Assembly (NCBI GenBank): GCA_046715235.1
Contig: JBKJZO010000126.1
Coordinates: forward strand, 1 to 13,933
Reading direction: 5' to 3'
Length of the DNA stretch: 13,933 bases
Origin: JBKJZO01 sp046715235
GTDB taxonomy: Bacteria > Actinomycetota > Actinomycetes > BP-191
The notes beneath the pieces were generated by a model that had not been told where the DNA came from, ran no database searches, and saw nothing but the letters and a program-made list of their open reading frames with translations. Each line of letters begins with the position of its first letter. The first letter of the stretch is position 1. Positions 8,202 through 13,933 of this stretch are shown here, in pieces. Position numbers and translations under genes: made by a program.

Positions 8202-8230
8202 TTGACGCATCGCTGGGTGCGGCAGAGATT
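8202..8230 (+). promoter_or_regulatory. Weak candidate promoter for the ABC importer operon
   Basis: TTGACG at 8202-8207 is a good -35-like hexamer, but the sequence 17 bases further (GAGATT at 8225-8230) is only a poor -10. A second TTGACG occurs at 8180-8185, within TGACGTGAGTCA, which has a small inverted repeat (TGAC/GTCA) and could be an operator. This 93-bp gap is the only upstream space for the operon after the IS relic. Confidence 0.25.
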
Positions 8231-8242
8231 GAGACCAACGGT

Positions 8243-8248
8243 GAGGAG
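8243..8248 (+). promoter_or_regulatory. Ribosome binding site of the substrate-binding protein gene
   Basis: GAGGAG lies six bases before the GTG at 8255 and fixes that start. A second GGAG directly abuts the GTG and is too close to be the functional site. Confidence 0.65.
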
Positions 8249-8254
8249 CCGGAG

Positions 8255-9847
8255 GTGACCGCAACGCGCGCGAGGAGCAGCGAGTCGCCCGGTCGGCCGT
8301 CACGACGCGAGTTCCTGGTCGCGGCTGGGCTGACCGGACTCGCCGCGGCAGTGCCCGCCTGCCGGTCGTCCCCGCAGCCCGCCACGCCCGTGCCCGGATC
8401 GCTGCCCAAGCGGGGCGGCGCACTGCGCATCGGCGTCACCGGCGGCGGCGCCAAGGACGTCCTCGACGGCCAGCACATCGTCACCAAGCCGGACCAGGCC
8501 CGGATCGTCGCCGGCTGGGAAACGCTGCTGGTCTACGACGCCAACTACCAGCTGGCCAACGACGGCCTCGCCGAAGAGGTGGTGCAGGACAGGCCCGACA
8601 CCTGGACGATCAGGCTCCGCTCCGGTGTCGAGTTCCACGACGGCAAGACCCTCGGCGCCGACGACGTCATCTACTCGCTGCGCCGCATCCTCGATCCCAA
8701 GCTGGGGCTGGGCGGCGCCGCGAACCTCGCGTCCGTCGACCCGCAGCGGCTGGCCAAGGTCGACGACCGCACCGTGCGCGCCACCCTGCGCTACGCCGAC
8801 GCCACCTTCGCCGACTCGCTGGCGGTGTATGTCAACACGATCGTCCCCGAGGGGCACACCCGAGAGGGGCCCAAGGTCGGCACCGGCCCCTTCAAGCTGG
8901 AGAGCTTCGCGCCGGGACAGCAGAGCGTCCACGTCCGCAACCCCAACTACTGGCGGACCGACCAGCCGTGGCTCGACCAGGTCACGGTCATCAACTTCCG
9001 GGACACCACCGCCCAGGTCAACGCGCTAATTGCCGGCCAGGTCGACGCCATCACCGACATCCCCTACGCCCAGATCGGGATCGCGCTCTCGCGCGGCCTA
9101 GCCATCCTGGAGTCGCCGGGCGCAAGCTGGCTGCCGCTGTGCATGGCGATAGACGAGCCGCCGTTCGACGACGTGCGGGTCCGGCAGGCGATGCGGCTCA
9201 TCGTCGACCGGCCACAGGTGGTGCAGCAGGTGCTGTCCGGGCACGGCCGGGTAGCCAACGACCTCTACGCGCCGTTCGACCCGTGCTTCGACACGTCGCT
9301 GCCGCAGCGCACCCAGGACCTGGCGCAGGCACGGGCGCTGCTCGAGCAGGCCGGCCACGCCGGGCTCTCGGTCGACCTGCACACGACCGACGGCGCGGCC
9401 GGGATGGTGGACATCGCCAAGGTCTTCGCCGAGCAGGCCAAGGGGGCCGGGGTCCACGTCAACGTGCGGATCGACAGCAACTACTACGGCGACCAGTACC
9501 TCAAGCTGCCGTTCTCGGTCGACTTCTTTGGCACGCGCAACTTCCTGCCGCAGGTCGCGGTCGGGGGCCTGCCGAAGTCGCCGTTCAACGAGACGCACTG
9601 GCCACCGCCGGGCTCCGACTACGAGCACCTCTACGGGCAGGCGCTGGCCGAGCCGGACGCCGCCAAGCGGTGCGAGATCATCCACCGTATGCAGCGCCTG
9701 GAGTACGACGATGGCGGCTACATCATCGCCTGCTTCAACAACCTCGTGGACGCCTACTCCCCCAAGCTGCAAGGCCTGGCAGCCAGCAGGTCGACGCTCA
9801 ACCTGGACTCGTTCGGGCACGGCTACCGCACGATCTGGTTCGGCTGA
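8255..9847 (+). CDS. ABC importer substrate-binding lipoprotein, family 5 (peptide/nickel type)
   Basis: 530 residues, a normal length for family 5 binding proteins. The N-terminus has a twin-arginine motif (SRREFLVAAG, R17-R18), a hydrophobic stretch and a lipobox-like VPAC with the candidate lipidated Cys36, followed by a Ser/Pro-rich linker. This fits a Tat-exported lipoprotein held on the outer face of the membrane. The mature part starts KRGGALRIGVTGGG and has VQDRPDTWTIRLRSGVEFHDGKTLG in two stretches, then DDVIYSLRRILDP and KVGTGPFKLESFAPG, all typical of SBP_bac_5 proteins (DppA/OppA class). It captures the ligand and delivers it to the two permeases encoded next. The ligand cannot be deduced; peptides are the commonest, but nickel, sugars and opines also occur. 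The GTG start is supported by GAGGAG six bases upstream. The gene leads a four-gene operon. Confidence 0.94.
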   Translation: MTATRARSSESPGRPSRREFLVAAGLTGLAAAVPACRSSPQPATPVPGSLPKRGGALRIGVTGGGAKDVLDGQHIVTKPDQARIVAGWETLLVYDANYQLANDGLAEEVVQDRPDTWTIRLRSGVEFHDGKTLGADDVIYSLRRILDPKLGLGGAANLASVDPQRLAKVDDRTVRATLRYADATFADSLAVYVNTIVPEGHTREGPKVGTGPFKLESFAPGQQSVHVRNPNYWRTDQPWLDQVTVINFRDTTAQVNALIAGQVDAITDIPYAQIGIALSRGLAILESPGASWLPLCMAIDEPPFDDVRVRQAMRLIVDRPQVVQQVLSGHGRVANDLYAPFDPCFDTSLPQRTQDLAQARALLEQAGHAGLSVDLHTTDGAAGMVDIAKVFAEQAKGAGVHVNVRIDSNYYGDQYLKLPFSVDFFGTRNFLPQVAVGGLPKSPFNETHWPPPGSDYEHLYGQALAEPDAAKRCEIIHRMQRLEYDDGGYIIACFNNLVDAYSPKLQGLAASRSTLNLDSFGHGYRTIWFG

Positions 9848-9853
9848 CCCGCA

Positions 9854-10828
9854 GTGCGCAGACTCACGCGCGGCGGCATCACCGGCTTCGTGATCCGTCG
9901 ACTGCTACTCGGCATAGTCACTCTCGGGCTGGTCTCGGTCATCGTCTTCGCCGCCACCCAGGCGCTGCCGGGCGACCCGGCGCGGGCGATCCTCGGCCGC
10001 TCCGCGACCGCGGCCAACCTGGAGGCGCTGCGCGACCAGCTCGGGCTGCACCGCTCACTGCCGCAGCAGTACGGCGACTGGCTCGCGGGTCTGCTCCGCG
10101 GCGACCTCGGACGCAGCCTGGCCGCCAACCAACCGGTTACGACGCTGCTCGGTGACCGGATCATCAACTCGGCGTTCCTCGTGCTGTGCTCGGCGCTGGT
10201 CTCGATCCCGTTGTCCGTGCTGTTGGGCGCCTACGCCGCGCTGCGCCGGGACCGGCGCTTCGACAGAGTGACGGCGGTGGTGCTGCTGGCGCTGGCTGCA
10301 CTGCCGGAGTTCGTCGTCGGGCTGGCGCTCGTCTTGCTCTTCGGGACCACGGTCTTCCAGGTCCTGCCCGCGACCGCCTACGTCGCGCCGGGGAGCCGGC
10401 CGTGGGACGACCCCGCCGCGATCGTGCTGCCGACGCTGACCCTCGTGCTCGTGGTGACGCCTTACATCGCCCGAATGATGCGCTCGTCGATGGTGGAGGT
10501 GCTGGAGAGCGACTACGTCGAGATGGCCCGGCTCAAAGGCCTGTCAAGCCGAGTGGTGCTCTGGCGGCACGCCCTGCCCAACGCCCTCGGCCCGACGTTG
10601 CAGGCGGTCGCGCTCGTCCTCGCCTACCTGGCCGGCGGGGTCATCGTCGTCGAGTACCTATTCGCCTACGACGGCGTCGGCAGCGCGCTGCGCGACGCGG
10701 TCGCGAACCATGACCTGCCGGTCGTGCAGGCGCTCGCGATGCTGATCGCCGGCTGGTACGTCGTCGCCAACCTCCTCGCCGACGTCGCCACCGTCGCCGT
10801 GACCCCACGTCTGCGCTCGCGGCTGTGA
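9854..10828 (+). CDS. ABC importer permease, DppB/OppB type
   Basis: 324 residues. A first membrane helix (about 13-34) is followed by the extracytoplasmic segment typical of DppB-type permeases (ALPGDPARAILGRSAT, RDQLGLHRSLPQQYGDW, LRGDLGRSL), then about five further helices. The coupling (EAA-like) loop is YVEMARLKGLSSRVVLWRHA followed by LPNALGP, around residues 221-247; it docks on the ATPase. It pairs with the next permease to form the channel. The start is six bases after the preceding stop; no clear Shine-Dalgarno is seen, so it probably depends on coupling. An in-frame GTG at 9890 is an alternative that would give the shorter N-terminus common in the family (VIRRLLLGIVTLGL). Confidence 0.93.
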   Translation: MRRLTRGGITGFVIRRLLLGIVTLGLVSVIVFAATQALPGDPARAILGRSATAANLEALRDQLGLHRSLPQQYGDWLAGLLRGDLGRSLAANQPVTTLLGDRIINSAFLVLCSALVSIPLSVLLGAYAALRRDRRFDRVTAVVLLALAALPEFVVGLALVLLFGTTVFQVLPATAYVAPGSRPWDDPAAIVLPTLTLVLVVTPYIARMMRSSMVEVLESDYVEMARLKGLSSRVVLWRHALPNALGPTLQAVALVLAYLAGGVIVVEYLFAYDGVGSALRDAVANHDLPVVQALAMLIAGWYVVANLLADVATVAVTPRLRSRL

Positions 10829-11724
10829 TGCACGACGAGACGGCCGCCGTCGTGGGGTTCGATGTCGACGACGTCGCCGCGCTGCCGCCGGTGCTCACCG
10901 TGCTGCGCGTCGCCCTGCGGCTGCGGCGCGTCCAGTTGGGGTTGGCCGCCGTCGGCCCTCTCGTCGTCGTCGGCGTGGTCGGTCCGTTGCTCGCGCCGCA
11001 CAGCCCGACCGCCTTCGTTGGCATGCCCTACGCCGGGCGCGGCGACCGCGCACTCCTCGGCACCGACTATCTGGGCCATGACGTACTGAGCCGCTTCCTG
11101 TGGGGCGGGCGCGGGTTGATCGTGCTGGCGCTGGCCGCAACCGTGCTGGGCGTCGTCATTGGCGTCACGATCGGGCTGACCGCGGCCTATGGGCGCAACC
11201 CGCTCGACGACGTCCTGATGCGTGGGATGGACGTGCTGCTGGCGTTCCCACAGATTCTGCTCGTGCTGGTCGCCATCGCGACCGTCGGGGCGCGGCCGTG
11301 GGTGGTCGTGACCGCAGTGGCCGCGACCACCATGCCGCGGGTGGCGCGGATCGCCCGCGGGGCGGCGCTGCCGGTGGTCGAGCAGGACTTCGTGGCGGCC
11401 GCCGAGGCACTCGGTGAGTCCCGCCGACGCATCCTGTTCGCCGAGATCGCGCCCAACGTGCTCAGCGCGCTCACCGTGGAGGCCAGCCTGCGGCTGACCT
11501 ACGCGATCGGGTTGATCGCGGCGCTCGCCTTCCTCGGCTTCACGCCGACTGTCGGCGGCGCCGACTGGGGGCTGATGATCGAGGAGAACCAGGCCGCGCT
11601 CGTCGTCCAGCCCTGGTCGGTCGTGCTGCCGGCGGTGGCGATCGCGCTGCTCACCGTCGGCTCCGGACTGATCGGCGATGGGCTGTCCCGCGCGGCCATC
11701 GGCATGCACCGGGACTCGCGGTGA
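10828..11724 (+). CDS. ABC importer permease, DppC/OppC type
   Basis: About 298 residues. An N-terminal helix (GLAAVGPLVVVGVVGPLLAP) is followed by the DppC-type sequence with LLGTDYLGHDVLSRFLWGGR, then further helices. The coupling loop QDFVAAAEALGESRRRILF and EIAPNVLSAL lies near residues 186-210. It forms a heterodimeric channel with the upstream permease. ATG at 10828 overlaps the upstream TGA (ATGA), a standard sign of translational coupling; the GTG directly before it, at 10825, would add one Met and is a possible start. The N-terminal tail before the first helix (MHDETAAVVGFDVDDVAALP) is acidic and somewhat longer than usual, with no known role. Confidence 0.93.
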   Translation: MHDETAAVVGFDVDDVAALPPVLTVLRVALRLRRVQLGLAAVGPLVVVGVVGPLLAPHSPTAFVGMPYAGRGDRALLGTDYLGHDVLSRFLWGGRGLIVLALAATVLGVVIGVTIGLTAAYGRNPLDDVLMRGMDVLLAFPQILLVLVAIATVGARPWVVVTAVAATTMPRVARIARGAALPVVEQDFVAAAEALGESRRRILFAEIAPNVLSALTVEASLRLTYAIGLIAALAFLGFTPTVGGADWGLMIEENQAALVVQPWSVVLPAVAIALLTVGSGLIGDGLSRAAIGMHRDSR

Positions 11725-13535
11725 ACAGCACCGGGGCCTTGACCGCAGGCATCGTCGTCGAGGGGCTGGTCGCCGTACTCACGGGGACGCCGCACCGCAT
11801 CGTCGACGGACTCTCCTTCGCCGTCGCGCCGGGTGAGGTGCTCGGTCTGGTTGGGGAGTCCGGGGCGGGCAAGACGACGGCGGCGCTCGCCGTGCTCGGA
11901 CACGCGCGGCGTGGCGTGCGAGTCACCGAGGGGTCGGTGCGGGTTGGCGGCGTCGACCTGCTCAGCGCCCCCGAGGCGGCGCTGGCCGGGCTGCGCGGGC
12001 GGCTGGTCTCCTACGTGCCGCAGGACCCGGCGGCGGCGCTCAACCCTGGGCTGCGCGTGGGCACGCAGATCCGCGAGGTGCTGACGGCGCACACCGACCT
12101 GACGCCCAGCGAGCGCGACCTGCGACTCGGGGAGACCCTGGCGGACGTGTCGCTGCCGGACGACGATGCCTTCCTGCGCCGCTTTCCGCACGAGCTCTCC
12201 GGCGGCGAGCAGCAGCGGGTCTGCCTCGCGATGGCCTTCGTCGCCCGGCCCAGCGCGGTCGTGCTCGACGAGCCCACGACCGGGCTCGACGCCACCACCC
12301 AGGCCCACGTGCTCGCGACCGTACGGCGGATCACCGCTCATCGCGGCGTCGCGGCGGTCTACATCAGCCACGACCTGGCCGTCATCGCCGAGATCGCCCA
12401 CCAGGTGGCTGTCATGTACGCCGGCCGGCTCGTCGAGCTAGGCCCTACCGGCACGCTGTTCCGTGCCTCAGCGCACCCCTATACGAGGGCGCTGATCGCG
12501 GCCATCCCGGAACTCACGTCGGGGCACGCAGTCGTCGGTCTGGCCGGTCACACTCCCGAGCCGCGGCTGCGGCAGCCGGGCTGCGGGTTCGCGCCGCGCT
12601 GTCCCATGGTGGTAGCTGCGTGTGCCCCCGAGACCCCGGAGCTGAGTGCGGTCGGGCCCGATCACCAGGTGCGCTGCATCCGGTCTGCGGACGTGCTGCG
12701 CAGCGCGGCCGCCGCCGGCACGCCCACCCGCGCTGCCGCCGTACCCAGCGGGCGGGAAACGGCGCTGGCGCTGCAGCACGTGAGCGCTCAGCACGGGTCG
12801 CGGCTGGTCGTCAGCGACGTCACGCTGGATGTCGCTGCGGGCGAGTGCGTCGCGCTGGTCGGTGAGTCGGGCAGTGGGAAGACGACGCTGGTGCGGGCCA
12901 TCGCCGGGCTGCACCCCAGCCATCGGGGGGACATCCTGCTGGCGGGGCGGCCCCTGGCTCCGACGGCGCGGAAGCGGCCGGTGGGCGTGCGCGGGCACCT
13001 GCAGTACGTCTTCCAGAGCCCCTACGGCTCGCTCAACCCGCGCCGCACGGTGGGGCAGGCCGTGGGCCGACCACTGGAGATCTTCAGGCTGGCCCGGGGG
13101 CGCGACGTCAGCCGGCAGACGGCGAGCATGCTGGAGCGCGTCGGCATCTCGCCGTCGCTCGCGGCGCGCTACCCGGGCGAGCTCTCCGGCGGCGAGCGCC
13201 AGCGGGTCGCCATCGCCCGCGCCCTGATCTGCCGGCCGCAGGTGCTGATCTGTGACGAGGTGACGTCTGCTCTGGACGTGAGCGTGCAGGCCTCGATCGT
13301 GGAGCTGCTCGCCGGACTGCAGCGGGACACCGGGCTCGCGCTGCTGTTTTTGACCCACAACCTGCCGCTGGTCGCCTCGATCGCCGGCCGGGTGGCGGTG
13401 ATGCACCGGGGCCGAATCGTGGAGTGCGGGCCGGTCGCGCAAGTGCTGCACGCGCCCCACGAGGACTACACCCGCCGGCTGCTCGCCGCCGCACCGACCG
13501 CCAACGCGGCCCGGAGTCGCTCCGGCCCCGGCTGA
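11721..13535 (+). CDS. Fused double ATPase of the ABC importer (DppD-DppF type in one chain)
   Basis: 604 residues with two complete ABC ATPase domains, energising the importer from the cytosolic side. First domain: Walker A GESGAGKTT (45-53), signature LSGGEQQR (from 159), Walker B VVLDEPT with E184, switch H217. It ends in the oligopeptide-transporter C-terminal segment (HPYTRALIAAIPEL) with four cysteines C288, C294, C301 and C319. Second domain: Walker A GESGSGKTT (381-389), signature LSGGERQR (from 488), Walker B LICDEVTSALD with E513, switch H546. Both sites look catalytically intact. In most Dpp/Opp systems these are two genes; fused versions are known in actinobacteria. The four-Cys pattern is reported to hold an iron-sulfur cluster in DppD-type subunits; presence here is inferred. 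The GTG start overlaps the upstream stop (GTGA). It is the last gene of the operon. Confidence 0.94.
   Translation: MNSTGALTAGIVVEGLVAVLTGTPHRIVDGLSFAVAPGEVLGLVGESGAGKTTAALAVLGHARRGVRVTEGSVRVGGVDLLSAPEAALAGLRGRLVSYVPQDPAAALNPGLRVGTQIREVLTAHTDLTPSERDLRLGETLADVSLPDDDAFLRRFPHELSGGEQQRVCLAMAFVARPSAVVLDEPTTGLDATTQAHVLATVRRITAHRGVAAVYISHDLAVIAEIAHQVAVMYAGRLVELGPTGTLFRASAHPYTRALIAAIPELTSGHAVVGLAGHTPEPRLRQPGCGFAPRCPMVVAACAPETPELSAVGPDHQVRCIRSADVLRSAAAAGTPTRAAAVPSGRETALALQHVSAQHGSRLVVSDVTLDVAAGECVALVGESGSGKTTLVRAIAGLHPSHRGDILLAGRPLAPTARKRPVGVRGHLQYVFQSPYGSLNPRRTVGQAVGRPLEIFRLARGRDVSRQTASMLERVGISPSLAARYPGELSGGERQRVAIARALICRPQVLICDEVTSALDVSVQASIVELLAGLQRDTGLALLFLTHNLPLVASIAGRVAVMHRGRIVECGPVAQVLHAPHEDYTRRLLAAAPTANAARSRSGPG
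13511..13525 (+). terminator. Hairpin at the 3' end of the importer operon, possible terminator
   Basis: CCGGAG and CTCCGG pair around a TCG loop within the last codons of the ATPase gene. Only a short TTT occurs at 13538-13540, well away from the stem, so a Rho-independent terminator is doubtful. It may only be a stable 3' end structure. Confidence 0.2.
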
Positions 13536-13545
13536 CCTTTCGACC
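13534..13545 (+). repeat. 12-bp inverted repeat, left arm (GACCTTTCGACC)
   Basis: GACCTTTCGACC begins next to the stop codon of the ATPase gene. Its exact reverse complement, GGTCGAAAGGTC, lies at 13887-13898. The pair encloses about 340 bp that holds the MFS fragment and the hairpin cluster, so it may mark element ends; chance cannot be excluded. Confidence 0.45.
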
Positions 13546-13576
13546 TATCGTCGCGCTAGATATGTAGCGTTACCTC

Positions 13577-13750
13577 GTGGGATCGTTGTTTGCGTTCTTC
13601 ATGCTGACCCAGCACCTGCAGTTCGTGCAGGGCTACTCGCCGCTCGAATCCGGTGTGCGCACACTGCCCAACGCGGCGGTGCTGCTGCTCGCCGCCGGAG
13701 GGCGTCAGTCGTTGCGTCGCTCCCTGATACTGCGCAGCGGGTGGCGTTGA
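13577..13750 (+). pseudogene. Fragment of an MFS drug-efflux-type transporter (EmrB/QacA-like)
   Basis: The short frame contains SLFAFFMLTQHLQFVQGYSP, LESGVRTLP and NAAVLLLAAGG. This resembles the internal segment of 14-helix DHA2 transporters, where FxLTQYLQxVxGYSPLxAGxRxLP is typical. Similarity covers about 45 codons, to about 13700, and then stops; the remaining codons to the TGA at 13748-13750 are unrelated. A stop at 13565 closes the frame upstream. A real member is about 450-550 residues, so this is a remnant with no start signal and no plausible function. Assignment is from recalled motif similarity. Confidence 0.55.
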
Positions 13751-13811
13751 GCTCCGTGGGCGGTCTTTCTACCCAAAATTGTGGGCAAACCATTCCGAGA
13801 AGCCTACAGAT

Positions 13812-13829
13812 TGTGCTCCTATGAGCACA
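13812..13829. other. Perfect stem-loop TGTGCTC-CTAT-GAGCACA
   Basis: Seven perfect base pairs around a four-base loop, in a locally AT-rich patch (about 13770-13825) unlike the rest of the window. First of three closely spaced hairpins. Confidence 0.5.
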
Positions 13830-13830
13830 C

Positions 13831-13848
13831 GGGGTCCTGACGGGCCCC
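13831..13848. other. Stem-loop GGGGTCC-TGAC-GGGCCCC
   Basis: Seven pairs including one G-U in RNA read from the plus strand, with a TGAC loop. It starts one base after the first hairpin. No T-run follows, so it is not a typical terminator. Confidence 0.45.
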
Positions 13849-13851
13849 ACT

Positions 13852-13862
13852 GTGCTTTGCAC
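13852..13862. other. Short stem-loop GTGC-TTT-GCAC
   Basis: Four perfect pairs around TTT, three bases after the previous hairpin. It repeats the GTGC/GCAC core of the first hairpin, so alternative pairings between the two are possible. Confidence 0.35.
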
Positions 13863-13875
13863 GACGGCCGAGCGC

Positions 13876-13891
13876 CGACCGTGCTCGGTCG
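13876..13891. other. Stem-loop CGACCG-TGCT-CGGTCG
   Basis: Six perfect pairs around TGCT, overlapping the right arm of the 12-bp inverted repeat. The following 42 bases to the window end show no gene; they end in GGAGGCGAGTCGGAGG, which could include a ribosome binding site for a gene starting just beyond, but this is unproven. Confidence 0.4.
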
Positions 13892-13898
13892 AAAGGTC
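13887..13898 (-). repeat. 12-bp inverted repeat, right arm (GGTCGAAAGGTC)
   Basis: Exact reverse complement of 13534-13545. See the left arm for interpretation. Confidence 0.45.
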
Positions 13899-13933
13899 GC
13901 TTCTCACGACTGCCGCGGGAGGCGAGTCGGAGG

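Noticed and set aside
8968..10155. 395-codon plus-strand open frame overlapping the binding-protein and permease genes
   Set aside because: Arg/Pro/Gly/His-rich out-of-frame translation of two well-supported genes.
13599..13907. 102-codon minus-strand open frame in the tail region
   Set aside because: No recognisable motif, no ribosome binding site, and it runs through the hairpins and the MFS remnant.
13534..13933. Possible CRISPR array from the hairpins and repeats in the tail
   Set aside because: There are no regularly spaced direct repeats; the structures are distinct inverted repeats of different sequence.

Overview
The window is very GC-rich, with dense genes, several GTG/TTG starts and a Tat-type lipoprotein signal. 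This points to a high-GC actinobacterium, probably a free-living soil type; genus cannot be read from the sequence. Layout: the 3' part of a GGDEF-EAL cyclic-di-GMP gene (+, 1-1350); a convergent, very large Ser/Thr-kinase-like / AAA ATPase / GAF / PAS / histidine kinase / receiver gene (-, 1396-7440); a decayed insertion sequence (7479-8161); a four-gene peptide-type ABC importer operon (+, 8255-13535); and a non-coding tail with an MFS-transporter fragment and a cluster of hairpins (13536-13933).

The left half is signalling. The GGDEF-EAL protein keeps both catalytic signatures and an RxxD inhibitory site, so it could both make and break down c-di-GMP. The 2014-residue protein carries a protein-kinase-like module that lacks the usual ATP-binding lysine and the DFG aspartate, a P-loop ATPase with a long helical repeat region, GAF and PAS sensor domains, a complete histidine kinase and its own receiver. 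The two genes end 45 bp apart and face each other, so they are not one operon.

The middle is a transposase relic of about 680 bp between recognisable terminal inverted repeats. It has lost most of the catalytic core, is frameshifted, and contains a ~73-bp internal segment that has flipped: read on the opposite strand, that segment restores the expected order of transposase motifs. The relic lies 38 bp upstream of the giant kinase start, so that gene's promoter region may be partly IS-derived.

The right half is a compact Opp/Dpp-like importer: a Tat/lipobox substrate-binding protein, two permeases and a single polypeptide holding both ATPases. Start/stop spacing is 6 nt, then two 4-base overlaps, which indicates one translationally coupled transcript. 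The substrate cannot be assigned beyond the family 5 (peptide/nickel/opine type) level. The last 400 bp holds no intact gene; its hairpin cluster and inverted repeat look like a second piece of mobile-element debris or a structured leader continuing past the window.
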